Of a DNA stretch of 64,000 nt, positions 52,536 through 61,766 are shown piece by piece (position 1 is the first letter of the stretch; each line of letters opens with the position of its first letter). The DNA comes from Chitinophaga sp. H8 (GTDB lineage Bacteria > Bacteroidota > Bacteroidia > Chitinophagales > Chitinophagaceae), in NCBI RefSeq assembly GCF_040567655.1, contig NZ_JBEXAC010000002.1, forward strand, positions 1 to 64,000, in the 5' to 3' direction. The position numbers and the translations under genes are program-made. The notes below the pieces were generated by a model. That model was given only the letters and a program-made list of their open reading frames with translations. It ran no database searches and was not told where the DNA came from.

Positions 52536-52660
52536 GTGAAACATGTAACATCTTTCAGAAACATGCTGTAATCAGGGAGGACATATGATATTGCTGGTAT
52601 GGGTGGGGTTACTTAGCACCGCTTTTGTTGACCAGCAGATATAACCTGCGGAGAATCAAT

Positions 52661-52691
52661 AAAAAAAGGGTCGCTTTATGAGCAACCCTTT
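52661..52691 (-). terminator. Terminator of the tRNA-Glu pair
   Basis: On the minus strand AAAGGGT and ACCCTTT form the outer stem with an inner GCT/AGC pair, followed by seven T (plus A 52661-52667). It lies 28 bases beyond the second tRNA. Confidence 0.8.
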
Positions 52692-52718
52692 AATTCTTCG
52701 AACCTTGGTCCGTTTTTG

Positions 52719-52790
52719 TACCACGTACGGGATTCGAACCCGTGATTCCTCCGTGAAAGGGAGGCGTCTTAACCCCTTGACCAACGCGGC
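52719..52790 (-). tRNA. tRNA-Glu (TTC)
   Basis: 72 bases. The acceptor stem is GCCGCGT with ACGTGGT (two G-U pairs), discriminator A. The anticodon loop CTTTCAC gives anticodon TTC. The T arm has GGTTCGAATCC. No CCA is encoded. It differs from the upstream copy by one base in the variable/T-arm region. Confidence 0.95.
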
Positions 52791-52859
52791 AAACTTCTTT
52801 GCCTTAACTTGTTTTGTAAATCTTGCAGTTAATACTCAAATTTACAAATTTATTTCTTG

Positions 52860-52931
52860 TACCACGTACGGGATTCGAACCCGTGAATCCTCCGTGAAAG
52901 GGAGGCGTCTTAACCCCTTGACCAACGCGGC
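52860..52931 (-). tRNA. tRNA-Glu (TTC), upstream tandem copy
   Basis: 72 bases, same acceptor, anticodon and T-arm sequences as the copy at 52719, with 69 bases between the two. One promoter (52974-53004) lies just upstream. Confidence 0.95.
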
Positions 52932-52973
52932 AAATCATATATGAAACCTTAATGGATATCATATTTGGGATTG

Positions 52974-53004
52974 CAAAGGTAATAGGACTTTTTATATTTG
53001 CAAA
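52974..53004 (-). promoter_or_regulatory. Promoter of the tRNA-Glu pair
   Basis: CAAAGGTA (52974-52981), the reverse of TACCTTTG, then 19 bases and CAAAA, the reverse of TTTTG. It is the same -7 box as the two leftward promoters at 361 and 537. Confidence 0.78.
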
Positions 53005-53030
53005 AAAAATTTCGTTAACAGAAATTTCTA

Positions 53031-53061
53031 TTGCATAATACCCGTATTGCTCGTAAATTCG
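53031..53061 (+). promoter_or_regulatory. Promoter of gapA
   Basis: TTG (53031-53033), 20 bases, TAAATTCG (53054-53061). The -7 box is one base off TAnnTTTG and identical to the box before lysA. Confidence 0.5.
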
Positions 53062-53097
53062 CTACTCGATTTTTTCATAATCAAATCACAGTGTAAA

Positions 53098-54114
53098 ATG
53101 GGAACTACTCTTAAAATTGGTATTAATGGTTTTGGTCGTATCGGCCGTTTGGTTTACCGCCAGATTTACAACATGCCGGGTATTGACGTGGTAGCGATTA
53201 ATGACCTTACCAGTCCTACCGTGCTGGCGCATTTGCTGAAGTATGATTCAGCACAGGGTAGATTTGATGCAGCGGTGAAACATTCGGACAGTGCGATCAA
53301 TGTGAATGGTGAAGATGTGAAGATATATGCCCAGAGGGATCCGGCACAAATTCCGTGGAAAGAGCATGATATTGATGTGGTTATTGAATGTACCGGTTTC
53401 TTTACCGATAAAGATAAAGCTGCCGCTCACCTCACTGCTGGTGCAAAAAGAGTCGTAATTTCTGCTCCTGCCACCGGCGACCTGAAAACAATTGTATTCA
53501 ATGTAAACCATGAAATACTGGATGGCAGCGAAACAGTTATTTCCTGTGCTTCCTGCACCACCAACTGTCTGGCTCCAATGGCTAAGGTATTACAGGATAC
53601 TTACGGTATTGCCAGTGGTTTAATGACTACTATTCATGCCTACACCAACGACCAGAATACCCTGGATGCCCCACATCCAAAAGGTGACCTGCGTCGTGCC
53701 CGTGCAGCTGCTGCCAACATCGTTCCTAACAGCACCGGTGCTGCTAAAGCAATCGGTCTGGTATTACCGGAACTGAAAGGCAAGCTGGATGGTAGCGCAC
53801 AACGCGTTCCTACTATCACTGGTTCCTTAACTGAACTGACCAGCATCCTGAACAAAAAAGTAACGGTAGAAGAAATTAATGCCGCTATGAAAGCTGCTTC
53901 CAGCGAATCTTTTGGTTATACCGAAGATGAAATTGTAAGCTCAGATGTGATCGGTATCACTTATGGCTCCCTGTATGATGGTACACAAACACGTGTATTG
54001 ACAGTAGGCGACCAGCAACTGGTTAAAACAGTAGCCTGGTACGATAATGAAATGAGCTATGTATCTCAACTGGTTCGCACGGTAAAATATTTTGCCGGTT
54101 TAATCAGCAAATAA
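53098..54114 (+). CDS. gapA: Glyceraldehyde-3-phosphate dehydrogenase
   Basis: The glycolytic enzyme converting glyceraldehyde-3-phosphate to 1,3-bisphosphoglycerate with [13 protein letters not shown] (8-17) is the cofactor loop; D36 suggests NAD rather than NADP. The catalytic cysteine is C153 in SCASCTTNC, with H180 as base. Length 338. The ATG at 53098 ([11 protein letters not shown]) is used; a TTG at 53047 lies inside the promoter. pgk follows, after a structured 241-base spacer. Confidence 0.97.
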   Translation: MGTTLKIGINGFGRIGRLVYRQIYNMPGIDVVAINDLTSPTVLAHLLKYDSAQGRFDAAVKHSDSAINVNGEDVKIYAQRDPAQIPWKEHDIDVVIECTGFFTDKDKAAAHLTAGAKRVVISAPATGDLKTIVFNVNHEILDGSETVISCASCTTNCLAPMAKVLQDTYGIASGLMTTIHAYTNDQNTLDAPHPKGDLRRARAAAANIVPNSTGAAKAIGLVLPELKGKLDGSAQRVPTITGSLTELTSILNKKVTVEEINAAMKAASSESFGYTEDEIVSSDVIGITYGSLYDGTQTRVLTVGDQQLVKTVAWYDNEMSYVSQLVRTVKYFAGLISK

Positions 54115-54120
54115 TAATCC

Positions 54121-54204
54121 GGGCTGACCAAAAGGAAAGTACCACCTATGCCCCAGGGCGTAACGTGGACTCCTGCTTCCAAATGCAGGCCTTTTAGTCA
54201 GCCC
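54121..54204 (+). ncRNA. Candidate structured RNA, three-way junction, between gapA and pgk
   Basis: Six bases after the gapA stop, GGGCTGACCAAAAGG (54121-54135) pairs with CCTTTTAGTCAGCCC (54190-54204), 14 of 15 pairs. Inside are two hairpins. The first is CCAC 54142-54145 / GTGG 54165-54168, enclosing ATGCC / GGCGT. The second is CCTGC 54172-54176 / GCAGG 54185-54189, ending exactly where the outer stem resumes. I do not recognise a known riboswitch class. A mobile palindrome is an alternative. Confidence 0.45.
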
Positions 54205-54231
54205 TTTCTTTACCATTACAGTGGTAGTACT

Positions 54232-54317
54232 ACCGCAGCAACGCTCACCAAAAGCAGCCATATGCCCGGTTAATCCTGGCGGTGCCATGCTTATGCTGGC
54301 GATGCAGCGGTTTTTTT
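54232..54317 (+). terminator. Terminator-like fold before pgk
   Basis: ACCGCAGCAACGC (54232-54244) pairs with GCGATGCAGCGGT (54299-54311), 11 of 13 pairs, and is followed by seven T (54311-54317). It encloses a smaller CACC/GGTG stem. pgk starts 39 bases later, so it could end gapA transcripts or attenuate pgk. Confidence 0.5.
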
Positions 54318-54355
54318 GTTGAAAAACCTTTCCTCTTATCACAAAACAACACATT

Positions 54356-55555
54356 ATGAGCAAGTTCTCAGATTTTAACTTCAAAGGTCTTAAAGCATTG
54401 GTGAGGGTAGATTTTAATGTTCCCCTGAATGATAAGTATGAAATCATGGATGATACCCGCATGCGTGCTGCAGTACCCACTATCCAAAAGATCCTGAAAG
54501 ATGGTGGCGCTGTTATTCTGATGTCCCACCTGGGCCGCCCAAAAGACGGACCTACTGAAAAATATTCCTTAAAACACCTTGTATCCCACCTGGTTTCCCT
54601 CCTGAACGGCACTACTGTTAAGTTTGCCGAAGATTGTGTAGGCGCAGCAGCAGAACAGGCAGCGGCCAACCTCCAGATGGGAGAAGTATTGCTGCTGGAG
54701 AACCTCCGCTTTCATAAAGCAGAAGAAAAAGGGGATGCTGACTTTGCCAAACAACTGGCTAAACTGGGAGATGTATACGTGAATGATGCTTTTGGTACTG
54801 CACACCGTGCCCATGCTTCTACAGCGGTGATTGCGCAGGATTTCTCTGATACCAACCGTATGTTCGGCCTGCTGATGGAAGCAGAAGTAAGCAATGCGGA
54901 AAAAGTATTACACAACTCCCAATCTCCGTTTACTGCCATCCTGGGAGGTGCTAAAGTGAGTGATAAGATCCTCATCATTGAAACATTGATGGATAAAGCC
55001 AATAATATCATCATTGGCGGTGGTATGGCTTATACTTTCCTGAAAGCGATGGGTAAAGAAATAGGCAGCTCTTTATGTGAAAACGACCGGCTGGACCTGG
55101 CAAACGAGTTACTCAGTAAAGCCAAGGCCAAAGGCGTACAGTTGCTGCTGCCGGTAGATTCTATTGCTGCCGACAAATTTGCAGCGGATGCCAATACACA
55201 ACTCGTATCTAACGATAATATCCCTGCAGGATGGATGGGACTGGATATCGGCGCTGAATCCGTAGTGCTTTTCAGCAAAGTGATCATGGCTTCTAAAACC
55301 ATCCTGTGGAATGGCCCGATGGGAGTTTTTGAAATGGAAGCTTTCCAGGGAGGTACCAAAGCGGTGGCAGATGCTATCGTGAAGGCGACTGAACAGGGCG
55401 CGTTTTCGCTGGTAGGCGGTGGCGACTCTGTAGCTGCTGTCAACCAATTTGGCCTGGCGGATAAAGTAAGTTATGTATCCACCGGTGGTGGTGCTATGCT
55501 GGAGTATTTTGAAGGCAAAATATTACCAGGTATTGCTGCCATTAAAAACGCTTAA
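54356..55555 (+). CDS. pgk: Phosphoglycerate kinase
   Basis: Transfers phosphate from 1,3-bisphosphoglycerate to [12 protein letters not shown] (16-24), MSHLGRPK, the GGAKVSDK hinge and the C-terminal VGGGDSVAA nucleotide motif are all intact. Length 399. It lies downstream of gapA on the same strand, as is common, but the spacer has two folds and a T tract, so read-through may be controlled. A 15-bp perfect hairpin ends the gene. Confidence 0.97.
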   Translation: MSKFSDFNFKGLKALVRVDFNVPLNDKYEIMDDTRMRAAVPTIQKILKDGGAVILMSHLGRPKDGPTEKYSLKHLVSHLVSLLNGTTVKFAEDCVGAAAEQAAANLQMGEVLLLENLRFHKAEEKGDADFAKQLAKLGDVYVNDAFGTAHRAHASTAVIAQDFSDTNRMFGLLMEAEVSNAEKVLHNSQSPFTAILGGAKVSDKILIIETLMDKANNIIIGGGMAYTFLKAMGKEIGSSLCENDRLDLANELLSKAKAKGVQLLLPVDSIAADKFAADANTQLVSNDNIPAGWMGLDIGAESVVLFSKVIMASKTILWNGPMGVFEMEAFQGGTKAVADAIVKATEQGAFSLVGGGDSVAAVNQFGLADKVSYVSTGGGAMLEYFEGKILPGIAAIKNA

Positions 55556-55563
55556 CTTTGTAT

Positions 55564-55606
55564 ATCCTGTTTAATGCAGCGGTAACTCCCTTGCATTAAA
55601 CAGGAT
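55564..55606 (+). terminator. Hairpin after pgk
   Basis: Perfect 15-bp stem ATCCTGTTTAATGCA (55564-55578) / TGCATTAAACAGGAT (55592-55606), 13-base loop. The T tract is weak (CCTTTACC), so it may act mainly as an RNA end stabiliser. Confidence 0.65.
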
Positions 55607-55688
55607 CCTTTACCTACTTCCTGCAACTGCGGCATTGCCGGTAACTGATCAACGGTTTTAATTATTATCCGTTCAACATTTACAGCAT

Positions 55689-56375
55689 ATGCGCACATTA
55701 GAAGAATTAATCAACAAAACCGACCCTGCCTGGCCTTATGTACAGGAATGGATCCAGGCTTCCATGAACCAGATAGAAATACTACCGGTTACCACCTCTC
55801 AGGCAACTATCGCATTATTACAGACCCAGGTGACCACCCACTCTCCTATGGGCGCCATTATCTTTGAAACAGGTGGCTTACTTGTAGACCATGGCTGGCT
55901 CAGAATATTGGGCTCCGGCCATGACCGGCTGAAAAGATCCATACCTGACTGGAATGAAGGAAAAAGTTTTTTGGCAGATGGAGAAACACCAGGTTTTTTA
56001 CTGATTGCAGATGATGTATTAGGTGGCTTCTTTGCTATTAATGGCGGGGATCTGGGTACAGACCTCGGACATGTTTATTATCTCGCTCCGGACACCTTAA
56101 ATTGGGAAAACCTGCATGTGTCCTATTCCGATTTTCTGGACTGGTGCTTCACCGGTGATATGAACGAATTTTATCAGCATCAGCGCTGGCAGGGATGGGA
56201 AAAGGAAGTGGCCGCACTGGATGGCGACACTGCTTATAGCTTCGTTCCCTTCCTCTGGACCACTGAAGGACAAGACATCGCCAATAGCAGCAGAAAGCCT
56301 GTACCTATCCAGGAACTGTATGACCTGACACAAAACTTCCGTGCACAACTACACCCGCCTGAAGAAGAAAATTAA
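55689..56375 (+). CDS. DUF2625 domain-containing protein
   Basis: A 228-residue cytoplasmic protein of the DUF2625 family, function unknown. The recognised pattern is MRTLEELIN, then [43 protein letters not shown] and [15 protein letters not shown]. No catalytic motif can be assigned. Its stop codon overlaps a possible ATG at 56375 of the antiporter frame, but that antiporter more likely starts at 56489. Confidence 0.88.
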   Translation: MRTLEELINKTDPAWPYVQEWIQASMNQIEILPVTTSQATIALLQTQVTTHSPMGAIIFETGGLLVDHGWLRILGSGHDRLKRSIPDWNEGKSFLADGETPGFLLIADDVLGGFFAINGGDLGTDLGHVYYLAPDTLNWENLHVSYSDFLDWCFTGDMNEFYQHQRWQGWEKEVAALDGDTAYSFVPFLWTTEGQDIANSSRKPVPIQELYDLTQNFRAQLHPPEEEN

Positions 56376-56488
56376 TGATACCCGATACAGTGTGGGGTAT
56401 ATATAACATAAGCCCCTGCACTGTATCACTTTCCTTTACTGCACTTACGATAATATCTTCCTATATTTCGGACACAAAACAGGCTGTC

Positions 56489-57922
56489 ATGAATAAACGT
56501 TTGCTACTCTATCCACTTATTATCGGGGTATTTGGTAGTTTAATATGGCTTATCATTAAACTGGGAAGTGATTTACCTGTAAAGCCGCTTACCGATGCCG
56601 GTACCTCCATAACAGCCTCCTCTCCTGCTGCCATTGCCGGAGCTGAACAAAGCTCCTGGGCACAGCTGGTACACAATCTGCAGCATCCTTTAAGTTTGCT
56701 GCTCCTACAAATCATTGTAATTGTACTGGTGGCACGCATCTTTGGAATGCTGGCAGGCAAAATAAAACAACCGGCAGTCGTAGGCGAAATCATTGCAGGT
56801 GTTATTCTTGGCCCCTCCCTCTTGGGTTGGGTAGCCCCTGATTTTTCTGCCTTTCTCTTCCCTGCTGATACCAAAAGCCTGCAGTTCCTTAGCCAGATCG
56901 GCCTTGCCTTTTTTATGTTTATCGTAGGGATGGAACTGGACCTCGCCAAAATAAGGCATAAAGCGCACGATGCAGTAATGATCAGCCATGCCAGTATTAT
57001 AGTACCCTTTTTCCTGGGAGTATCCCTGGCTTATTTCATCTACGAACAATTTGCCCCCGCCAATATCAGTTTCCTGTCCTTTGCGCTATTCATGGGCATC
57101 GCTATGAGCATTACTGCTTTTCCGGTGCTGGCCAGGATTGTACAGGAAAGGCATCTCACTGGTACGCCATTGGGTATTATGGCAATTACCTGTGCAGCAG
57201 CCGATGATATTACCGCCTGGTGTATGCTGGCGGCGGTAGTAGCTATTGTAAAAGCAGGCAGTGTACTAAGTGCACTGGTAACTATCGCACTGGCGGCTTT
57301 ATTTGTAGCTGCTATGTTATATGTAATCAGGCCCTGGCTGCAACGCACCATACAGCGCCAGGCTATAAAAGGGCACCATAAGGCTACCGTATCCCTTGTT
57401 TTCTTCATCCTGCTGATATCGGCCTGGCTGGCGGAAATTATTGGTATTCACGCCCTGTTTGGCGCTTTTTTAGCAGGTGTAATTATGCCCCAGGAAATCA
57501 GTATCCGGAAACTGCTGACGGATAAACTGGAAGATGTAAGTGTATTACTGCTACTCCCTATCTTTTTTGCCTATACCGGATTAAGAACCCACATTGGCTT
57601 ACTTACACAAGGGCACTTATGGGTCGTTTTTGTGATGATTATGCTGGTGGCGGTATCGGGTAAATTCGGGGCCAGCACTATCACTGCCCGCCTGATGGGC
57701 CAACCCTGGCATCAGGCAGTATCTATAGGCGCTTTGATGAATACCCGCGGCCTGATGGAGCTGGTAGTATTAAATATAGGTTATGACCTGGGTATTTTGT
57801 CGCCCGAAATATTTGCGATGATGGTGCTGATGGCCCTGGCTACTACTTTCATGACAGGCCCGCTACTCGATCTTGTAAATTGGAGCGTGAAAAGGAAAAA
57901 CTGGTCGGCTGGCCTGGGCTGA
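56489..57922 (+). CDS. Cation:proton antiporter, CPA2 family
   Basis: A 477-residue integral membrane protein of the Na+/H+ or K+/H+ exchanger type. About 13 hydrophobic segments. Key features are [22 protein letters not shown] (helix 2-3), [33 protein letters not shown] (the DD ion site) and [15 protein letters not shown]. No C-terminal RCK/TrkA domain follows, so it lacks the regulatory module of KefB-type members. The ATG at 56489 (MNKRLLLYP) begins with a proper hydrophobic segment; the in-frame start at 56375 adds 38 residues without one. Confidence 0.9.
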   Translation: MNKRLLLYPLIIGVFGSLIWLIIKLGSDLPVKPLTDAGTSITASSPAAIAGAEQSSWAQLVHNLQHPLSLLLLQIIVIVLVARIFGMLAGKIKQPAVVGEIIAGVILGPSLLGWVAPDFSAFLFPADTKSLQFLSQIGLAFFMFIVGMELDLAKIRHKAHDAVMISHASIIVPFFLGVSLAYFIYEQFAPANISFLSFALFMGIAMSITAFPVLARIVQERHLTGTPLGIMAITCAAADDITAWCMLAAVVAIVKAGSVLSALVTIALAALFVAAMLYVIRPWLQRTIQRQAIKGHHKATVSLVFFILLISAWLAEIIGIHALFGAFLAGVIMPQEISIRKLLTDKLEDVSVLLLLPIFFAYTGLRTHIGLLTQGHLWVVFVMIMLVAVSGKFGASTITARLMGQPWHQAVSIGALMNTRGLMELVVLNIGYDLGILSPEIFAMMVLMALATTFMTGPLLDLVNWSVKRKNWSAGLG

Positions 57923-57948
57923 TTTTACTGCGATAATTTGATCAAATA

Positions 57949-57980
57949 AAAAAGAGGATCGTTCACACGATCCTCTTTTT
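57949..57980. terminator. Bidirectional terminator between antiporter and transglycosylase genes
   Basis: Perfect 14-bp stem AAAAAGAGGATCGT (57949-57962) / ACGATCCTCTTTTT (57967-57980), TCAC loop, with A and T runs usable in both directions. Confidence 0.92.
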
Positions 57981-58000
57981 GTATAATGATAATTGCTTTG

Positions 58001-59290
58001 TTAAGCTTTCTTTGCGGTAGTATGCTTCTTGGTGGTAGTACGTTTTTTAGTAGTATACTTTTTAGAAGCGGTGTGTTTTTTGGTACCTGTTTTGGCTTTC
58101 TTAACTGCAGGTGGCGACTTAGCATCGGCGCTCCTGTCTGCAATTTTTGCCGGTGGCGGGAACCTTGACTTGTCTACCGAAACAGCTCTATCATCCAGGG
58201 TCATTTGTACCGACTCTTTCAGAATATCTTCTTTCTGCGCCATGAACTGTTTCATCTTTTCCTGTGGTATACGCAGATCGTAGCTGTTTTCAGGGGTTGC
58301 CATCAGTTTGGCAAAACCAGGATTTAAACGGTCCAGCTCACTCACTTCCATTTCCAGTTTCTTGGCAATAGCCTCCAGGCGGTATTTCCCGGTGATATTG
58401 CACTCTACTGTGCTATAAATCTCATCTTCTGTTAAAGCTGCGTTTTTATCTGCTATCACTACACCAGCGTCCGCCTGCTGTCTGGCAACAAAATCATTCT
58501 CATCACCTACACCGAAGAAGTTATTAAATCTATCCAGGATGTATCCGGTAGCAATGAATTTGTATACGTGATTACGGGATTCTGCAGGCAGGAAATATTG
58601 CATGCCCCAGAAATCGTTGCGGCCGCTTGCTTTCATGGCACGTTGTACCCCACCGGCCCCGCAGTTATAAGCAGCTACCACCAGCAACCAGTCATCAAAC
58701 TGATCATACAGCTGATTTAAGAATTGTGCTGCCGCCAGGGTAGATTTATAAAAGTCTTTTCTCTCATCCACTTTTTTACCTACACTTAATCCGAATATGC
58801 GGGCAGTTCCGGCCATAAATTGCCAGGCACCTACTGCACCTACTCTGGAGCGGGCATTGGTATTAAAACTGGATTCAATAACAGCGAGGTATTTCATTTC
58901 TTCAGGAATACCATGCTCTTTAAACACTTTTTCTATCATGACAAAATAAGGCTGTCCCTTATCCACCATAATTTGCAGATGCTGGCTATAACGCGTTGCA
59001 TAGCTGTTCACATATCCGGCAACAAGATTGTTATTAATCTGTTCGTATACCTTTGGATTGCGTACAACGGCGGGCATGCTCTGTGCCGCCTTTTTTACTG
59101 CAATGGTAGTAGGTGAAACATGTACCGTAGTGTCCTTCGGCAAATGTACCTTACGATTCAGGATAGTAGTGTCGAGCATTTCTTTCAGGAGTACTGTTTC
59201 ACCAGTTGCTCCGTTGCTTTCTGCCGCCTCCACGCGCACAAAACCCAATAAGGGCAGCAGTAGTAGTAAAAAGATTTTTCTCATACACAT
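58001..59290 (-). CDS. Lytic transglycosylase (MltD-like) with Lys/Thr-rich tail
   Basis: A murein-cleaving enzyme of the envelope. Signal peptide 1-23 (ending RVEA). The SLT domain (about 105-260) has the catalytic E139 in AVIESSFN, then GAVGAWQFMAGTARIFGL and VAAYNCGAGGVQRA. A LysM-like region (about 297-345, IAKKLEMEVSELDRLNPG) probably binds peptidoglycan. The last 25-30 residues are almost only K, T, H and A (KKHTASKKYTTKKRTTTKKH), a histone-H1-like basic tail. Start at 59290 or, two codons later, 59284. It ends the tatA-gatA-mltD group. Confidence 0.9.
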   Translation of the reverse strand: MCMRKIFLLLLLPLLGFVRVEAAESNGATGETVLLKEMLDTTILNRKVHLPKDTTVHVSPTTIAVKKAAQSMPAVVRNPKVYEQINNNLVAGYVNSYATRYSQHLQIMVDKGQPYFVMIEKVFKEHGIPEEMKYLAVIESSFNTNARSRVGAVGAWQFMAGTARIFGLSVGKKVDERKDFYKSTLAAAQFLNQLYDQFDDWLLVVAAYNCGAGGVQRAMKASGRNDFWGMQYFLPAESRNHVYKFIATGYILDRFNNFFGVGDENDFVARQQADAGVVIADKNAALTEDEIYSTVECNITGKYRLEAIAKKLEMEVSELDRLNPGFAKLMATPENSYDLRIPQEKMKQFMAQKEDILKESVQMTLDDRAVSVDKSRFPPPAKIADRSADAKSPPAVKKAKTGTKKHTASKKYTTKKRTTTKKHTTAKKA

Positions 59291-59298
59291 TATTTATA

Positions 59299-60750
59299 TT
59301 AAACTATAGTGACCTGTTCCTGCCGCATTAGCTGCTGGGCAATGTTCAACAAGTTCGCTTCGTCAAACTTCTTCGTGATAATCTGTATCCCATATGGCAT
59401 CCCGTTCGAATGCCGGTGCAAAGGTACGGAAATCGCCGGAACCCCTGCCAGATTTGCTAGTACTGTATAAATATCGGCCAGATACATAGCTATGGGATCT
59501 TCCATTTTCTCCCCTATTTTAAAGGCCGTAGAGGGTACAGTTGGCATCAAAATGGCATCATACTGCGACAACAAGGTTGTCAGCTTATCCACCACTAATC
59601 GTCTAACTTGCTGAGCTTTAGTATAATATGCATCATAATAGCCCGCACTCAGGACGAAAGTGCCCAGTAATATACGACGTTTTACTTCTTTCCCAAAACC
59701 TTCAGACCTACTTTTTTTGTAAAAACCCACCAGGTCCAGGTTGGTAAGCGGGGTACTATGCCCATATTTTACCCCATCAAAACGTGATAAATTAGACGAC
59801 GCTTCGGCTGTGGTAAGCACATAATAGGCGGGAACTACATAATCCAGGTAAGCAAAATCTGCTGGTGTTATAGTGTTTCCTGCCGCTTTCAGCTCCTCAA
59901 AGCAGCTTTCATAACCGGCTTTCATCTCCGGATCCAGCCCTTCATGGTATAAAGCATCCTTTAAATACGCTAATTTATAGGATTTATTGTGCTCAGGCCC
60001 AACGTGGTATAATGGCACCTCCTTTTGAGATGCAGTGCTGTCGTATTCATCCGGTCCGGCTATCACCTGTAGCACAGCTGCCACATCCGCAATATTCCTG
60101 CCAAAAATCCCGATTTGATCAAAAGAGGACGCATAAGCGATCAGACCATGACGGGAAATACGGCCATAAGTAGGTTTCAGCCCTACAATGCCACAAAAAT
60201 CAGCCGGTTGACGTACAGACCCGCCGGTATCACTTCCCAGGCTTACATGGCATAAATCAGCCTGCACCGCTACTGCCGACCCGCCGGACGAACCGCCGGG
60301 TACCCGGGTATTATCCAGTGCATTCAGCACCGGCCCGTATGCAGAGTTTTCGTTGGTAGACCCCATGGCAAATTCATCACAATTGAGGTTGCCAATGATG
60401 ATGGCATCTGCTTCCAGCAGCCTTTCTACGGCTGTGGCGGAGTAAAGTGAAGTGAAATTCTCCAGTATACGGGAAGCTGCACTTACTTTATGCCCTTTAT
60501 AGCAAATCACGTCCTTGATCCCTATCACCACCCCGGCTAATGCCCCTACCGGTTCCCCGTTTTTAATGCGGGCATCGAGTAAACGCGCTTTTTCCAGGGC
60601 TTCCTCCTCAAATACTTCCAGATAGGCATTTAGATGCCTCGATTTTGCTATACGGGTAAGAAAACGGGTAACTGTTTCCGTACAGGTAGTACTGCCGGCG
60701 TATAAAGCTGTTTGAAATGTGCTTATACTGCTGAATTCAGACAAGGCCAA
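59299..60750 (-). CDS. gatA: Asp-tRNA(Asn)/Glu-tRNA(Gln) amidotransferase subunit A
   Basis: The glutaminase/amidase subunit of the GatCAB enzyme, which corrects misacylated tRNAs. The Ser-cisSer-Lys triad is K79 (IGIKDV), S154 (PGGSSGGS) and S178 (DTGGSVRQP). The FCGIVGLKPTYGRISRHG stretch is typical. Length 483. gatB and gatC are not in the window. It is downstream of tatA, but a terminator-like hairpin lies between (60770-60799), and it precedes the transglycosylase by 8 bases. Confidence 0.96.
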   Translation of the reverse strand: MALSEFSSISTFQTALYAGSTTCTETVTRFLTRIAKSRHLNAYLEVFEEEALEKARLLDARIKNGEPVGALAGVVIGIKDVICYKGHKVSAASRILENFTSLYSATAVERLLEADAIIIGNLNCDEFAMGSTNENSAYGPVLNALDNTRVPGGSSGGSAVAVQADLCHVSLGSDTGGSVRQPADFCGIVGLKPTYGRISRHGLIAYASSFDQIGIFGRNIADVAAVLQVIAGPDEYDSTASQKEVPLYHVGPEHNKSYKLAYLKDALYHEGLDPEMKAGYESCFEELKAAGNTITPADFAYLDYVVPAYYVLTTAEASSNLSRFDGVKYGHSTPLTNLDLVGFYKKSRSEGFGKEVKRRILLGTFVLSAGYYDAYYTKAQQVRRLVVDKLTTLLSQYDAILMPTVPSTAFKIGEKMEDPIAMYLADIYTVLANLAGVPAISVPLHRHSNGMPYGIQIITKKFDEANLLNIAQQLMRQEQVTIV

Positions 60751-60769
60751 ACCAGTTAGTTATTTAAAT

Positions 60770-60799
60770 CAAAAAAAAATCTTCACCGGGAGTGAAGAT
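60770..60799 (-). terminator. Terminator between tatA and gatA
   Basis: Perfect 8-bp stem ATCTTCAC (60779-60786) / GTGAAGAT (60792-60799) followed on the minus strand by nine T (plus A 60771-60779). It would stop most tatA transcripts before gatA. Confidence 0.78.
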
Positions 60800-60809
60800 C
60801 GTAATGCAA

Positions 60810-61109
60810 TTAAGCCTGCTTATGCGTTTCCTCTGTAGTGGAGGTAGTGGTGCTGGTGGCAGTAGTATCGGTAGTAGCAGCAGTTACGGGTTTTTCCTTG
60901 ATACCCTCTTCTATTTCCCGCTGTACATTATTTTTGGCATCGTTAAACTCACGTATACCTTTGCCAAGCCCGCGCATTAACTCAGGAATTTTTTTACCCC
61001 CGAATAATAACAAGAAAACTATTCCTATTAAAAGTAGTTCTGACATACCTAAATCTTGGAGGAGTAAAAAAGGTGCTTTCACAAATACTGCAGTCATTTT
61101 CTCAATCAT
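60810..61109 (-). CDS. tatA: Sec-independent protein translocase TatA/TatB family protein
   Basis: A 99-residue subunit of the twin-arginine protein export system. The hydrophobic segment (about 20-38, [18 protein letters not shown]) is followed by [19 protein letters not shown], the TatA amphipathic helix. The C-terminal tail is Thr-rich ([19 protein letters not shown]). The start at 61109 keeps the conserved short N-terminal stretch (FLLLQDLG) that Bacteroidota TatA proteins have before the membrane segment. tatC is not nearby. Confidence 0.9.
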   Translation of the reverse strand: MIEKMTAVFVKAPFLLLQDLGMSELLLIGIVFLLLFGGKKIPELMRGLGKGIREFNDAKNNVQREIEEGIKEKPVTAATTDTTATSTTTSTTEETHKQA

Positions 61110-61126
61110 TTATAAAGTTCAGCTAA

Positions 61127-61134
61127 CAAAGATA
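61127..61134 (-). promoter_or_regulatory. -7 box for tatA
   Basis: CAAAGATA is the reverse of TATCTTTG, a perfect TAnnTTTG, 18 bases before the start at 61109. No -33 match was found at the expected distance. Confidence 0.45.
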
Positions 61135-61204
61135 GCTGATAAATTTAAGTTTTTCACCCCCTCCGGCAGCACCGTATGCACTTTTAATGTCATTTTAAGG
61201 AACA

Positions 61205-61232
61205 CAAAAAACGGGGGCCGGATAGGCCCCCG
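61205..61232 (-). terminator. Terminator of the rplS unit
   Basis: 8-bp GC stem CGGGGGCC (61212-61219) / GGCCCCCG (61225-61232), with T-rich tail on the minus strand (plus A 61206-61211). Confidence 0.9.
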
Positions 61233-61259
61233 CTTAATACTAATTTCCCTGTATTTATA

Positions 61260-61607
61260 CTAAACCCTTTTTTCTTTAATACGGGCTGCTTTACCAGCGC
61301 GTTCACGCAGGTAGTACAGTTTCGCTCTTCTTACTTTACCCACTTTGTTCAATACGATAGAATCGATATTGGGAGACTGCAGAGGGAATAATCTTTCAAC
61401 ACCTACACCATCAGAAATTTTCCTAACGGTAAAAGAAGCAGTTGCTCCGGTACCCTGGATTTTCAGTACATCACCCTTGAAGGACTGGATCCTCTCCTTG
61501 TTACCTTCTACAATTTTATAGTTTACAGTGACGTTGTCGCCTGCTTTAAACTTCGGATATTGTTTCTTTGCTGTCAGTTGCTCGTGAACAAAGGAAATTG
61601 CGTTCAT
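61260..61607 (-). CDS. rplS: 50S ribosomal protein L19
   Basis: A 115-residue ribosomal protein at the 30S-50S interface. The family core [29 protein letters not shown] and [23 protein letters not shown] is complete; the C-terminal [23 protein letters not shown] is typical. It has its own promoter at 61632-61663, although it is the last gene of the rpsP-rimM-trmD-rplS cluster. Confidence 0.97.
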   Translation of the reverse strand: MNAISFVHEQLTAKKQYPKFKAGDNVTVNYKIVEGNKERIQSFKGDVLKIQGTGATASFTVRKISDGVGVERLFPLQSPNIDSIVLNKVGKVRRAKLYYLRERAGKAARIKEKRV

Positions 61608-61631
61608 CTTTCAAATATATTTATGGGAGTG

Positions 61632-61663
61632 CAAAAGTACACTACCTGGTTACAAATTCCAAA
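61632..61663 (-). promoter_or_regulatory. Promoter of rplS
   Basis: CAAAAGTA (61632-61639), the reverse of TACTTTTG, then 19 bases and CCAAA (61659-61663), the reverse of TTTGG. It lies 25 bases before the rplS start. Confidence 0.72.
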
Positions 61664-61766
61664 TAACTTGGGTAAAAAAACCAAATTAATTGGGTGCTAT
61701 TCAATTACTTTCCTATATACATCAGGTAATCAATTTATTATAAATAGTGATTAGCCTGTATAATTT

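Noticed and set aside
52678..52944. An 88-residue open frame on the plus strand with a repeated TYGIRTR...SSVKGRRLNPLTNAAN pattern
   Set aside because: It is the antisense of the two tRNA-Glu genes; the internal repeat comes from the tRNA duplication, not from a protein.
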